A DNA stretch of 64,000 nucleotides from Maribacter algarum (ex Zhang et al. 2020). Its GTDB lineage: Bacteria > Bacteroidota > Bacteroidia > Flavobacteriales > Flavobacteriaceae. Both the position numbers and the translations under genes were made by a program. Under the pieces are notes generated by a model. That model did not search any database and was not told the DNA's origin. It saw only the letters and a list, made by a program, of their open reading frames with translations. This document shows, piece by piece, positions 8,085 to 18,538 of this stretch; positions within the stretch are counted from its first letter, which is position 1; each line of letters begins with the position of its first letter. The DNA is taken from NCBI RefSeq assembly GCF_005885635.1, contig NZ_VATY01000006.1, positions 118,926 through 182,925 on the forward strand, read 5' to 3'.

Positions 8085-9061
8085 TAATCGAGTGATTGAT
8101 TTTCTTGGTTTGCGTATTTCAGCATATTTTCAAATTCCTTCAGGGATAAACTTCCATAATAGAAATTGATAGGATTGATTCGCTCTTTATCCTTAAAAAC
8201 CTCGTAGTGCAAATGAGGTGCCTCGGAACGACCTGTACTTCCAACAAAGCCAATAAGGTCACCACGTTTTACCTTCTGTCCGCGTTTCACATTGTATTTA
8301 CTCAAATGGGCATAAAGACTCATATAACCATACCCATGGTCGATACGAATATGCTTTCCATAGCCTGAAGAATTGTTATCTGCCCGGGTTACTTTGCCAT
8401 CACCAGAAGCATAAATAGGCGTTCCTCTTGGTGCTGTGAAATCCATACCACGATGCATCTTACGTGCCTTTGTAAATGGATCTGAACGATAACCGTAACC
8501 TGAAGCCATTCGTGTCAGCTCTTCATTGTTGATAGGTTGAATAGCTGGTATTGCCGCCAAAAGTTTTTCTTTTTCCTTGGCCAATAAGGCAATTTCTTCC
8601 AATGACTTAGACTGAATTGCTATTTGCTTTTTAATAATGTCCAAACGTTTGGTGGTGGCTATAATCATTTCAGAATTATTAAAGCCTTCTAAAGATTTAT
8701 AGCGATTAACACCCCCAAAACCAGCCCGACGTTGTTCTTCAGGTATTGGGTTGGCTTCAAAATATAAACGATAAATATTATTATCGCGATCCTCTATATT
8801 TGCTAATACTTCTTCAATTTGCTGCATTTTTTTATCTAACAGCTCAAACTGAAGTTCATAATTCTTTAGCTCACGGTCTAAAGAAAGTTCTCTAGGAGTG
8901 TTTACTAAGTTAGTGTTCAACAATAAAATCAAGCAGAAAAGTCCGAATAGGGCAGAACCCAACACAAAAAGTCCAATATTACGGTAGCGTCTTGATTTCT
9001 TTGGCTCTATCTTTCGGTAGGAGAGCGTATCAGGATCGTAATAGTACTTTACTTTAGACAT
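8084..9061 (-). CDS. M23 family peptidoglycan endopeptidase
   Basis: A 325-residue inner-membrane protein. A short cytoplasmic lead (MSKVKYYYDPDTLSY) precedes one transmembrane helix (about residues 28-50). A coiled-coil region follows, then the LytM/M23 zinc domain, with HRGMDF near residue 203 and HLHYE near 281. The metal ligands H, D and H are all present, so it should be active. M23 enzymes cut peptide cross-links in peptidoglycan. The gene is divergent from alaS with a 99-bp shared control region. Confidence 0.93.
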   Translation of the reverse strand: MSKVKYYYDPDTLSYRKIEPKKSRRYRNIGLFVLGSALFGLFCLILLLNTNLVNTPRELSLDRELKNYELQFELLDKKMQQIEEVLANIEDRDNNIYRLYFEANPIPEEQRRAGFGGVNRYKSLEGFNNSEMIIATTKRLDIIKKQIAIQSKSLEEIALLAKEKEKLLAAIPAIQPINNEELTRMASGYGYRSDPFTKARKMHRGMDFTAPRGTPIYASGDGKVTRADNNSSGYGKHIRIDHGYGYMSLYAHLSKYNVKRGQKVKRGDLIGFVGSTGRSEAPHLHYEVFKDKERINPINFYYGSLSLKEFENMLKYANQENQSLD

Positions 9062-9160
9062 GAATGTATTTTACCTATTTTTGTGTCGTTTTTACAGAAC
9101 AAACAAATATAAAAATTGTTTTGTATAAATAGTTAAAATTTGTAAAACTTACCAGTTTAT

Positions 9161-11779
9161 ATGACTTCCAAAGAAATCAGGAATCAATTTCTAGACTTTT
9201 TTAAAGAAAAAAGCCACAAAATTGTGCCTTCAGCACCTATGGTCATCAAAGACGATCCAACGTTGATGTTTACCAATGCAGGTATGGTTCCTTTTAAGGA
9301 GTTTTTCTTAGGAAATAGTGCGATTAAAAACCCACGTATAGCGGATACTCAAAAATGCCTCCGTGTAAGTGGGAAGCATAATGATTTAGAGGAAGTAGGA
9401 AAAGATACTTATCACCATACCATGTTCGAAATGTTGGGCAACTGGAGTTTTGGTGATTACTTCAAGAAAGAAGCAATCGAGTGGGCTTGGGAGTTTCTCA
9501 CTGAAGTGTGTAAAATAGATAAAGACAGTCTTTATGTTTCCGTTTTCGAAGGAAGCGATGACGCGGATAATTTGAAGATGGATTCTGAAGCTTTTAACCT
9601 ATGGAAAGCCATCGTGCCTGAAGATCGAATCATCATGGGCAATAAGAAGGATAATTTCTGGGAAATGGGTGACCAAGGGCCTTGCGGACCTTGTTCTGAA
9701 ATTCATGTGGACCTCCGCTCTGCGGAGGCGAAGGCAAATATCGCTGGAGCTACTTTGGTGAATGAAGATCATCCCCTAGTTGTAGAAATCTGGAACCTGG
9801 TTTTCATGCAGTACAATCGAAAGGCTGATGGGAAATTAGAATCGCTTCCGGCGAAACATGTAGATACCGGAATGGGTTTTGAGCGCCTTTGTATGGCCTT
9901 ACAAGGTGTGGAATCCAATTATGATACGGATGTTTTTACACCTATCATTCGTGAAATAGAGACAATTACCAATTCCGATTACGGTAAAAAAGAGGAGACT
10001 GACATTGCTATTCGTGTTATTGCCGACCATATTCGCGCAGTATCTTTTTCGATTGCAGATGGGCAGCTACCGAGTAATACCGGTGCTGGTTATGTGATTC
10101 GCAGAATTCTTAGAAGAGCCATCCGTTACGGATTCACATTTTTAGATACCAAGCAACCCTTTATGTATCGTTTGGTGAATGTATTGTCAAATACGATGGG
10201 AGATGCTTTCCCAGAACTGAAACAGCAAAAGCAGTTGATTGAGAATGTCATTAAAGAGGAAGAACATTCCTTTTTAAAGACGCTTGAGCAAGGTTTAGTC
10301 TTGTTAGATTCGGTTATTGCCAATACCAAAGGAAAAGAGGTTTACGGTAGAAAAGCCTTTGAATTGTATGATACTTATGGATTTCCAAAGGATTTGACCG
10401 CACTCATTCTTTCAGAAAAAGGATATACTTTGGATGAGGAAGGATTTTATGTGGCCATGCAAGAACAGAAAAATCGCTCCAAATCGGCCTCGGCCAGTTC
10501 AAAAGAAGATTGGACGATTCTATCGGGTGATATAGAACAAGAATTTGTTGGATACGACCTTTTGGAAGCCAATGTCAATCTTGTAAAATACAGAAAGGTA
10601 ACTTCCAAGAAGGACGGAGAACAATATCAAATGGTTTTCAATTTAACGCCCTTTTATGCTGAAGGTGGAGGCCAAGTAGGGGATAAGGGCTATTTGGAAG
10701 CACCTGACGGAGATGTGGTGTACATCATTGACACCAAAAAAGAGAACAACGAAATCGTTCATTTCTCGAAAAACCTTCCTAAGAAAACCGACGGAACGTT
10801 TAAAGCTGTAGTTGATAAAAAACAACGCCAACGAACGGAAGCGAATCATACGGCAACCCATTTATTACATCAGGCCTTACGTGAAATTTTAGGAACGCAT
10901 GTTGAACAAAAAGGTTCAGCTGTGCATTCCAAATATTTGAGATTTGATTTTTCCCATTTTTCAAAATTAACTGTGGATGAACTGCGGGCCGTTGAAAATT
11001 TCGTGAATGCTAGAATAGAAGGACAAATCCCCTTTGAAGAGAACAGAAGTGTTCCTATGAAGCAGGCGCTAAAGGAAGGTGCTATGGCTCTGTTTGGTGA
11101 GAAATATGGAGATGCCGTAAGAACAGTTCGTTTTGGACAATCCATAGAACTTTGTGGCGGGACTCATGTCAAGAACACAGGTGATATCTGGCATTTTAAA
11201 ATCAAATCAGAAGGTGCTGTTGCCGCAGGTATTCGGAGAATTGAAGCAATTACTTCAGATGCCGTAAAAGACTTCTATTTCGAAAACAACAGAACTTTAT
11301 TCGAAATCAAAGATGTTTTGAATAATGCGCAAGACCCTTTAAAAGCTGTATCTGCTTTACAAGAGGAGAATGCGAGACTAAAAAAAGAGGTCGAGCAGCT
11401 CTTAAAAGATAAAGCAAGGAACCTTAAAGGAGAATTGGCAAACGAATTGGAAGAAGTCAATGGAATTCAATTCTTGGCTAAAAAAGTAGATTTAGATGCC
11501 GCTGGCATTAAAGACCTTTCATTTGAAATGGGGCAGAATAAAGACAAGCTCTTTCTTCTCTTCGGAACGGAACAAAATGGCAAAGCACTACTTTCCTGCT
11601 ATATATCTAAAGAGTTAGTAGCTTCTAAAGACCTAAATGCGGGAACCATAGTTCGTGAGCTTGGTAAATACATTCAAGGCGGTGGTGGCGGACAACCTTT
11701 CTTTGCTACTGCGGGGGGTAAAAAACCTGGAGGTATTCAAGAGGCTTTGGACAAGGCAAGGGAATACTTGAAGAATTAA
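9161..11779 (+). CDS. alaS: Alanyl-tRNA synthetase
   Basis: An 872-residue protein of full family length. The class II aminoacylation domain opens with [15 protein letters not shown]. The editing domain carries [13 protein letters not shown] and the zinc ligands in [12 protein letters not shown]. The C-terminal DHHA1 region ends with the glycine-rich GGGGGGQ-type loop. It charges tRNA-Ala and clears mis-charged Ser or Gly. The ATG at 9161 gives the expected N-terminus ([14 protein letters not shown]). A small CCTCCGC/GCGGAGG hairpin lies in the coding sequence near 9712. Confidence 0.98.
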   Translation: MTSKEIRNQFLDFFKEKSHKIVPSAPMVIKDDPTLMFTNAGMVPFKEFFLGNSAIKNPRIADTQKCLRVSGKHNDLEEVGKDTYHHTMFEMLGNWSFGDYFKKEAIEWAWEFLTEVCKIDKDSLYVSVFEGSDDADNLKMDSEAFNLWKAIVPEDRIIMGNKKDNFWEMGDQGPCGPCSEIHVDLRSAEAKANIAGATLVNEDHPLVVEIWNLVFMQYNRKADGKLESLPAKHVDTGMGFERLCMALQGVESNYDTDVFTPIIREIETITNSDYGKKEETDIAIRVIADHIRAVSFSIADGQLPSNTGAGYVIRRILRRAIRYGFTFLDTKQPFMYRLVNVLSNTMGDAFPELKQQKQLIENVIKEEEHSFLKTLEQGLVLLDSVIANTKGKEVYGRKAFELYDTYGFPKDLTALILSEKGYTLDEEGFYVAMQEQKNRSKSASASSKEDWTILSGDIEQEFVGYDLLEANVNLVKYRKVTSKKDGEQYQMVFNLTPFYAEGGGQVGDKGYLEAPDGDVVYIIDTKKENNEIVHFSKNLPKKTDGTFKAVVDKKQRQRTEANHTATHLLHQALREILGTHVEQKGSAVHSKYLRFDFSHFSKLTVDELRAVENFVNARIEGQIPFEENRSVPMKQALKEGAMALFGEKYGDAVRTVRFGQSIELCGGTHVKNTGDIWHFKIKSEGAVAAGIRRIEAITSDAVKDFYFENNRTLFEIKDVLNNAQDPLKAVSALQEENARLKKEVEQLLKDKARNLKGELANELEEVNGIQFLAKKVDLDAAGIKDLSFEMGQNKDKLFLLFGTEQNGKALLSCYISKELVASKDLNAGTIVRELGKYIQGGGGGQPFFATAGGKKPGGIQEALDKAREYLKN

Positions 11780-11848
11780 AAAAGGCTTCTTTACAACAAT
11801 AATCGAGGTTAAGTATGGTTTTATACAAACCAATTTAAACATTTAACC

Positions 11849-12895
11849 ATGAAAAATTATCTTATTTTATTAGTTGCCTTTGTAAGTTTTGTAGGGCATT
11901 CACAAATTTCCTTTGGTGCAAAACATCGTGGAAAACCAGCCGACCTCAAAAAAGAGACGCTAGAACGTTTTAAATCAACAACCACCGTTTTTGTATTATC
12001 AGATGTAATCGACGCTTCTGAGTATGAGCAGATTCTAAAAGATACGTGGACTGTAACTCCATATAAATTAATCTCTCATGAAGATTTTAATCTCATGGAG
12101 ATGCACAAAGGGAATTATTCGTTTGCTGCATTAACTGGTTTTAAAGTGGTTAAAAAAGAGATGGGGATGACCAAATCTGCATCTCTTCACACCTATTTTG
12201 ATGTAGCGATGTACGATGCCGATGAAATCGGTAAGAAGCTTGCAAAGCTTTCTCCTGATTTATCAGATAAGAAGAAAAAGAAAAAATTGAAAGCTATTTT
12301 TAATGAGAATAGGGAATCTATTCTTAAGTTTTATCTTTTTCCAACTGCGGAGTTTGTTGGAATAGCACTGACTAAAAAAGATGATGAAATCGTAAAGAGT
12401 ATTTACACTGAAGATGTTTTCTTCAATTACACGAAGGGAATGTTGAGAAACTATCTGCAAAAGTCCAATGCTCTAATTGCTGGAGAAAAGACATACTGGA
12501 TGTATAAAAAGGACGCTGAAGCTGAAAAAATAGCTAGACTAGCATCATCAAAACTTTTCATACCTGAATATATTACTCAGAAGACTAATGCTTGGACAGC
12601 TGGAATTTCCGATAGAGACGAAAAGGAAGTTGAAAAGCTCTTGAAAGGGTATGGTTATGACTATGAACTCATTAACAAGGATGATTTAGATAATGCCATA
12701 ATATCCGGTAAGGAGTTTTACTATATGCGTTATGTTAGAATGAACGCGGAGCGATTTGTTCAAATCGTAAACGCTAAAACTGGAGATGTAGTTTTTAGAG
12801 ATTATATTACAGGATTAGGATACAACTTAAAAGCGAAAAACTTAGAACATTTAAGCAAGGTAATTGCTAAATCAAAAAAGAATTTAGCAAAGTAG
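11849..12895 (+). CDS. Exported protein of unknown function
   Basis: A 348-residue protein with a clear signal peptide (MKNYLILLVAFVSFVGHSQ). I do not recognise a domain. The mature part is mixed alpha/beta with a lysine-rich patch near residue 145, and no repeats, lipobox or sorting tail. It starts 69 bp after alaS and ends 12 bp before the GSCFA gene, so it may lead a short operon. A periplasmic location is likely from the signal peptide. Confidence 0.75.
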   Translation: MKNYLILLVAFVSFVGHSQISFGAKHRGKPADLKKETLERFKSTTTVFVLSDVIDASEYEQILKDTWTVTPYKLISHEDFNLMEMHKGNYSFAALTGFKVVKKEMGMTKSASLHTYFDVAMYDADEIGKKLAKLSPDLSDKKKKKKLKAIFNENRESILKFYLFPTAEFVGIALTKKDDEIVKSIYTEDVFFNYTKGMLRNYLQKSNALIAGEKTYWMYKKDAEAEKIARLASSKLFIPEYITQKTNAWTAGISDRDEKEVEKLLKGYGYDYELINKDDLDNAIISGKEFYYMRYVRMNAERFVQIVNAKTGDVVFRDYITGLGYNLKAKNLEHLSKVIAKSKKNLAK

Positions 12896-12907
12896 TAAGT
12901 TTGGAGT

Positions 12908-13870
12908 ATGAAACTCCAAACTCAAATTCCATTTACAAGAGCCCAAAATCAAATTGGTTACGAAAGCCAGCTATTGATTTTGGGCTCTTGTTTTGCAGAA
13001 AATATTGGAGATAAGTTAGATTACTTCAAATTCCAATCCTTGCAAAACCCATTCGGAATCTTATTTCATCCTTTGGCAATTGAAAAGTTGATCTCAAAAG
13101 CAGTTAAAAGCGAAATCTACTCGGAAAAAGACATTTTCTTTTTAAACGAACGTTGGCATTGCTTTGATTCACATTCCGATTTAAGTAATTCATCCAAAAA
13201 AGAATTACTCGAGGAACTAAATTCCGGTTTGGAGAAAACGTATCAACAAATTACCAAAGCAACACATGTGCTAATTACCTTGGGGACTGCTTGGGTCTAT
13301 CAGAATATAGAAACTGACACGGTCGTTACCAATTGCCATAAAGTACCTCAGAAGGAATTCTCGAAAGAATTACTTTCTACAGAAGAGATTCAAAATAGTT
13401 TGGAAAATGCCATTCAATGTGTCCAATCTGTAAATCAAAATGCGAAGTTCATTTTTACGGTTTCACCGGTAAGACACCTGAAAGACGGCTTTGTGGAAAA
13501 CCAAAGAAGTAAAGCCCATCTGATTTCGGCAATTCATCAAATCATGGAAACTTCGTATTTCCTACCTCGAACTTCGTATTTTGAAAGTTATGAACTCGTG
13601 ATGGACGAACTCCGTGACTACCGTTTCTACGAAGCTGATATGATACATCCAAATCAAATTGCCATCGACTACATCTGGGAAAAATTTAAAGAAGTCTGGA
13701 TTTCACTAACAGCATATACTACCATGGAAAAAGTAGACACGGTTCAAAAGGGTTTGCAGCACCGACCTTACAATCCTGATTCAGGGCAGCATCAAAGCTT
13801 TATGAAATCCCTCGAAAGGAAAATTACGTATCTTCAAGAGGAGTATCCTTTTATGAAATTTGAACATTAG
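12908..13870 (+). CDS. GSCFA-domain protein
   Basis: A 320-residue protein with the motif that names the family, LILGSCFAENIG, near residues 24-35. The Gly-Ser-Cys-Phe segment resembles block I of SGNH-type hydrolases. A later DMIHPN near residue 245 would supply the catalytic Asp/His of such a fold. A hydrolase role is therefore likely, with the substrate unknown. No signal peptide is visible. It follows the preceding gene after 12 bp. Confidence 0.88.
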   Translation: MKLQTQIPFTRAQNQIGYESQLLILGSCFAENIGDKLDYFKFQSLQNPFGILFHPLAIEKLISKAVKSEIYSEKDIFFLNERWHCFDSHSDLSNSSKKELLEELNSGLEKTYQQITKATHVLITLGTAWVYQNIETDTVVTNCHKVPQKEFSKELLSTEEIQNSLENAIQCVQSVNQNAKFIFTVSPVRHLKDGFVENQRSKAHLISAIHQIMETSYFLPRTSYFESYELVMDELRDYRFYEADMIHPNQIAIDYIWEKFKEVWISLTAYTTMEKVDTVQKGLQHRPYNPDSGQHQSFMKSLERKITYLQEEYPFMKFEH

Positions 13871-13890
13871 ACTTCCCTCCTAATAAGGAG
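13871..13890. repeat. Short hairpin repeat after the GSCFA gene
   Basis: TCCCTCC and GGAGGGA arms form a hairpin around 13873-13892, directly after the GSCFA stop codon. It may end the transcript. It also argues against placing the next gene's start at the ATG at 13894. Confidence 0.5.
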
Positions 13891-13935
13891 GGATTGAGAG
13901 AGGTATCTCAAGTAATCATCACTATTTTAGATGAA

Positions 13936-14550
13936 ATGAAAAAAATCCTAATTGCAGTTATAATCATCTTAACAGGAATAATAATCTTCCGTTCGAGCTC
14001 AAAAGAAAAAAAAGATAAATCTATTCTTCAAGAGAATTCAATGCTCATTCAACAGGAGATTTCTAATGTTTCAAAACTTATTGTCACTGAAGGGCATTTT
14101 GCAGAAGTCTACAATTACAAGGATTCACAAGAGCTTTTCGGGCCTTTAATAACTGCCGATAAAAAGGCTTTGGTTGTCGTGAATGCTGAGGTTACGGTAG
14201 CCTATGATTTAGTTAAAATTGATTTTGAAGTTGATGAAGAAGATAAAACCCTTCATATCAAAAGTATTCCAGAGCCTGAAATCAAGATTAGCCCCGATTT
14301 TGAGTACTATGATGTTACTGCCGATTATTTAAATCCGTTTGATGCTTCGGATTACAACAAAATCAAGGAAAATGTAAATGCTTCTTTGATGAAAAAGATT
14401 GAGGCCTCAACTTTAAAAAGTAACGCCAAAAACCGCTTACTAAGCGAATTGTCAAAATTCTACATGTTGACCAATTCGATGGAGTGGAAACTAATCTATG
14501 AGAATCAAGAGGTGGAAGAAAACTTTTCCGAAATATTCTTTAAAGACTGA
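13936..14550 (+). CDS. DUF4230-like membrane-anchored protein
   Basis: The start at 13936 gives 204 residues beginning MKKILIAVIIILTGIIIF, a good N-terminal anchor. An earlier in-frame ATG at 13894 would add 14 residues that overlap a hairpin and is less likely. The extracytoplasmic part contains LIVTEGHFAEVYNYKD and VVVNAEVTVAYDLVKIDF, the pattern of DUF4230 proteins. These have no proven function. Confidence 0.72.
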   Translation: MKKILIAVIIILTGIIIFRSSSKEKKDKSILQENSMLIQQEISNVSKLIVTEGHFAEVYNYKDSQELFGPLITADKKALVVVNAEVTVAYDLVKIDFEVDEEDKTLHIKSIPEPEIKISPDFEYYDVTADYLNPFDASDYNKIKENVNASLMKKIEASTLKSNAKNRLLSELSKFYMLTNSMEWKLIYENQEVEENFSEIFFKD

Positions 14551-14644
14551 CTTCAGAAATTTCATTTCGTTAAACTATTGCAAACAAGCATTTTCCACTG
14601 GCAAATTGTTTTTAAATTCATAAGGAATCAAAAAATGACAAATC

Positions 14645-15280
14645 ATGGAAACAACAAACAACAGAAGAAATTTTTTAAAGTCAACGGGAGTTTTAAGCGC
14701 CGGATTACTTTTACCCAGTTTGGGTATTGCACAACCTCCAAAAGCCTCAAAGGAATTAGGTATTCACGAATTTGGAAGGCGATCAGGATACACAAGCGAG
14801 GTAAGCATTCTAGTTTCTATGATGGACTGGATGCGAGATACTGTTATAAGGGGTGTACGAAATATTAGTCAGAAAGAATTGGATTTTCTCTTAGACGACG
14901 ATTCGAATTCGATAGGAGCAATGTTAATGCATTTGGCGGGTACCGAGCGATATTATCAAATAGACACTTTTAAAGGTATTCCTAAGAAAGCGCTTAGCTT
15001 CGGAGTTTCCGATGAAATGTGGGATGCCGCAAGTAGTTTGGGGAATAAAGGCCGGGCCACTTTCAAAGGTAAATCACCTGCTTTTTATTTAGACAAACTG
15101 GCTGAGGTACGAGAATACTCCTTAAATGAACTTAAGAATCGAGACGATGCCTGGCTTTATGCCACAACCAACTTTTTTGGCAATCAACCCACGAACAACT
15201 ATTGCAAATGGTTTCATGTTGTAGAGCATGAATCAAATCACAATGGTCAGATTCGTATAATTAAAAAACGAGCGGTTTAG
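14645..15280 (+). CDS. DinB-like protein with a Tat-type export signal
   Basis: A 211-residue protein. The N-terminus NRRNFLKSTG followed by a hydrophobic stretch is a twin-arginine export signal. The rest is a four-helix DinB/YfiT-like domain, with candidate metal ligands in LMHLAG and in VEHESNHNGQIR near the C-terminus. DinB proteins of this kind are metal-dependent thiol transferases or of unknown role. The last 4 nt overlap tail to tail with the aromatic hydroxylase gene on the other strand. Confidence 0.8.
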   Translation: METTNNRRNFLKSTGVLSAGLLLPSLGIAQPPKASKELGIHEFGRRSGYTSEVSILVSMMDWMRDTVIRGVRNISQKELDFLLDDDSNSIGAMLMHLAGTERYYQIDTFKGIPKKALSFGVSDEMWDAASSLGNKGRATFKGKSPAFYLDKLAEVREYSLNELKNRDDAWLYATTNFFGNQPTNNYCKWFHVVEHESNHNGQIRIIKKRAV

Positions 15281-17028
15281 ACAACAAAACTGGCGTCGAC
15301 CAATTGCAATCCATCATCAATTAATTGCCCTACTTTGGGATTGTTCAACTTGACAGTTTCCAAATGATTTGCAATTTCTTGTGCGAAATCAGTATCTCCA
15401 TTGTTTTTTGCTAGTTCATAGAGCTCAACGGATAAAAGCCAATCGTTAGGAAATTCGTTAGCTATTTGCTCAAAGACCTTATGACGTGAAATGGTGGTAT
15501 TGATGCCCTCCCGAAAATCACGGACCTGTCTGTAATAACTATCCAGTTTTTTTCGTTGGGTGGACATTTCTGAGCTCACAGTAGTCGATGAAATTTCATG
15601 ATTAATTAAATCAAAACTATTCAAATCTGCAGGGCCGTTGTAAGCAGAAACAATATGCTCGCCAACTGCCATACTATACAATCGCTCATCGGATTTAAAA
15701 AGAACTTTCTTCTTATGGGTGACTGTACAATTGCGGAAGGTAATTAAGATGATTTCACCTTTTAAATTTCTAGTTCCAGTAATGATTTCTCCCGATATCT
15801 TGATGTTTCCTTCAAACTCTAGAGTTATGGTCTGTCCTTCGAAAATATTGTAAGCCTTTAAATCTCTTGGACTCATATCCTCAATCGCTAAATTGATGCC
15901 TTTCAGTTTTCCCATGGGGGAACCAAATCCGTCATAATGAATTTCAGCACTATGACCTACCAATTCTTTTTCGCGATAGGATAAAGCAGTAGGGCCTTCC
16001 GTTTGAAAGAATACGGGTTTTCCTTTAAAATCTATCACCTGTTTAAAATTTCCGGAGACTTGAAGTCCAGTACTTAACTCTATAGTTCCAAGTTCTTTGG
16101 AATTGATGAGCTTCTGAATACTGCTTAATCCACCTTTTCGCACCGCCATTTCGTTTGCAAATTCCTCTAAAACTTGACTAAGAAAAGCAAAATCAGGCGT
16201 CACAAAAAGCTGCGGTTGCGGTTTGGTAATATCGAAAGATGTGTGCGCTGCCTCAATAGAATAGGGTATTTTCTTTACTTCATCGGTCATACACCACGCA
16301 CTTTCCCCTATGGAAGAAAGAAGTCCAGCCCCATATATCTTCGGATTTTCGACTGTGCCAATCAATCCATATTCTACCGTCCACCAATGTAGGTTTCTGA
16401 TGAGGGCAATCTCACTAGGTTCGCCCATATTATTCTGCAAATTTTCGATGTCCTTTTCGGCTTTGTCGATTTCGGCTTGAGGTGTTCCTGTTGCCTCTTT
16501 GATTATCGAAAGATGTCGCACTGACTCATACAGTTCAAAGTCTTTAGCACTTGAAATCGCCTTACAACCAATTTCTCCAAAACGACGCAAATATTCCGCA
16601 TATTCAGGATTCGCAATAATTGGAGCATGACCAGCACCTTCGTGAATGATATCAGGGGCTGGGGTATACTCAATATGTTCCAATTGTCGAATGTCAGAAG
16701 CAATCACCAGAACATTGTAGGCCTGAAACTCCATAAAGGCTGAAGGTGGAATAAACCCGTCTACCGCTACCGCTGCCCAACCGATTTCTTCAAGAATTCG
16801 ATTCATTCCGTACATATTCGGTATATGGTCTATGGAGATTCCTGTTTTTTCTAACCCGTCGACATAGGATTTGTGGGCAACCTTGCTTAGATAATCCACA
16901 TTTTTCCGCATCACATAACGCCAAACGGCTTGGTCAATAGCAGTGTAATCGCTATAGTCTTGCGGTTTAATAAATTGCTTCAAATGTTCAGGAAGCTTGT
17001 CTAAAATAGGATTACTTTCGTATGACAC
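15277..17028 (-). CDS. Aromatic amino acid hydroxylase, probably phenylalanine 4-monooxygenase, long form
   Basis: A 583-residue protein. The N-terminal half is the biopterin-dependent hydroxylase domain. Two iron-binding histidines lie in HEGAGH near residues 129-134, and the third ligand Glu in HWWTVEYGL near residue 214. Typical bacterial phenylalanine hydroxylases have about 260-300 residues, so the last 250 or so residues are extra and unassigned. This long form is known to me from Bacteroidota. It converts phenylalanine to tyrosine in the cytoplasm, but tyrosine or tryptophan cannot be excluded as substrate. Confidence 0.85.
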   Translation of the reverse strand: MSYESNPILDKLPEHLKQFIKPQDYSDYTAIDQAVWRYVMRKNVDYLSKVAHKSYVDGLEKTGISIDHIPNMYGMNRILEEIGWAAVAVDGFIPPSAFMEFQAYNVLVIASDIRQLEHIEYTPAPDIIHEGAGHAPIIANPEYAEYLRRFGEIGCKAISSAKDFELYESVRHLSIIKEATGTPQAEIDKAEKDIENLQNNMGEPSEIALIRNLHWWTVEYGLIGTVENPKIYGAGLLSSIGESAWCMTDEVKKIPYSIEAAHTSFDITKPQPQLFVTPDFAFLSQVLEEFANEMAVRKGGLSSIQKLINSKELGTIELSTGLQVSGNFKQVIDFKGKPVFFQTEGPTALSYREKELVGHSAEIHYDGFGSPMGKLKGINLAIEDMSPRDLKAYNIFEGQTITLEFEGNIKISGEIITGTRNLKGEIILITFRNCTVTHKKKVLFKSDERLYSMAVGEHIVSAYNGPADLNSFDLINHEISSTTVSSEMSTQRKKLDSYYRQVRDFREGINTTISRHKVFEQIANEFPNDWLLSVELYELAKNNGDTDFAQEIANHLETVKLNNPKVGQLIDDGLQLVDASFVV

Positions 17029-17104
17029 TTACTTTCGTTTTTCTAAAGGTAAAGTTACGAAATTCGAATTCGAAAACAGATGCAGAAGATGTTAAGAGAA
17101 AGCA

Positions 17105-17129
17105 CAAAAAAACCGCCCGAAGGCGGTTT
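17105..17129 (-). terminator. Strong terminator after the DUF4136 lipoprotein gene
   Basis: The stem AAACCGCC/GGCGGTTT with loop TTCG (reverse strand) is followed by seven Ts. It lies 6 bp after the stop codon of the gene at 17135. Confidence 0.9.
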
Positions 17130-17134
17130 GTAAA

Positions 17135-17728
17135 TTATTTTGAAGCCATTACATCAGGCGGATATTGCGTCATTATTTCAGCAACAAACTCCTTGATACG
17201 CATTTCTTTCTTTTCAATATTCTTGGTATTGTTTAAAGTGCCATCACCTTTCCCTTGCCAAACCAATTCTTTGCTTTTAGCATCAATCAGGTCAATATAG
17301 AGTGAACCTTGCGTACGGGTGCTTACATTGTTGCCTCCGCCCCAGCCCCAGCCCCAACCAGGACCAAAACCGCCACCCCAATACCAAGGGCTCCAACCCC
17401 AACCGAAGCCTCCTCCGCCCCAGTAGTTGTTATATACGTCAACTTGCTCGCGTTCTTTAGTGAAGATGCTCACCAAAATATCAGGATTTTCAGATTTCAC
17501 AAATCCTTTTGTTCCCATCTCAGTTTCAATGGCGCGTAGAATTCGTTTTTTGTCCAAATCAGAAATTTGTGCTTTATCAATTCCGGTTTTATAAAATGCA
17601 TAGGATTTATAAGAACCGAAATTGGCATCTCTATCATAATCGGATAGTACGCGTACAGAAGTACAAGAGCTCAAAAAAAGAAGCACGAATAGTGGGAGTG
17701 CAAGAATTTTCAATTTTTTCATAATCAA
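17135..17728 (-). CDS. DUF4136 lipoprotein
   Basis: A 197-residue protein. MIMKKLKILALPLFVLLFLSSC ends in a lipobox (LSSC), so it is lipid-anchored. The mature part has the DUF4136 pattern, with DYDRDANFGSYKSYAF at the start and GSLYIDLIDAKSKELVWQG later. A glycine/tryptophan-rich stretch (GGGFGWGWSPWYWGGG type) interrupts the middle. The start may be the ATG at 17728 or the second one at 17722. The function is unknown. Confidence 0.85.
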   Translation of the reverse strand: MIMKKLKILALPLFVLLFLSSCTSVRVLSDYDRDANFGSYKSYAFYKTGIDKAQISDLDKKRILRAIETEMGTKGFVKSENPDILVSIFTKEREQVDVYNNYWGGGGFGWGWSPWYWGGGFGPGWGWGWGGGNNVSTRTQGSLYIDLIDAKSKELVWQGKGDGTLNNTKNIEKKEMRIKEFVAEIMTQYPPDVMASK

Positions 17729-17801
17729 TTATTTTTGGAATTCGTCAAGTTTAAACTACTCAAAAAATATCAAAAACCGTGCCGAAGAAGACTATTGAGC
17801 A

Positions 17802-18193
<392 letters not shown>

Positions 18194-18517
18194 ATGATAC
18201 TAGTCTTTAAACATTTCTTTTACAAGAATTACGTTGGCTTGTCCTTCTGGCCCTTTATTATTTTAAAGAACGATTCTTTAAAAGCGGATAGCGTACTTAT
18301 CAATCACGAGAAGATTCATTTGAAGCAACAGCTTGAATTACTTATAATTCCATTTTACATATTTTATATTTCTGAATGGCTACTGCGCAGTCTTTGGCAT
18401 TTGAGTTTTTACCGAGGGTATCAAAATATCAGCTTTGAGCAAGAGGCGTATCATAATGAACATAACCTGAACTATCCGAACGAACGAAAGTTTTTCAGCT
18501 TTATAAAGTACCTTTGA
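18194..18517 (+). CDS. Small membrane protein with an HExxH motif
   Basis: A 107-residue protein. HEKIH (residues 38-42) is followed by a hydrophobic segment (about 47-64) and then FEQEAYHNE with E82 and E84. The order HExxH, membrane helix, ExEA resembles the core of M48/M56-type membrane gluzincins, reduced to about 100 residues. The family is unknown to me, and activity is not proven. It ends 21 bp before the ACC-deaminase-like gene and probably leads the four-gene run to hemL. Confidence 0.6.
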   Translation: MILVFKHFFYKNYVGLSFWPFIILKNDSLKADSVLINHEKIHLKQQLELLIIPFYIFYISEWLLRSLWHLSFYRGYQNISFEQEAYHNEHNLNYPNERKFFSFIKYL

Positions 18518-18538
18518 TACTGTAAAACAGTTTCTAAA

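Noticed and set aside
14578..14868. Open frame of 96 codons overlapping the DinB-like gene
   Set aside because: It overlaps a clear gene in another frame and lacks a family or signal peptide.
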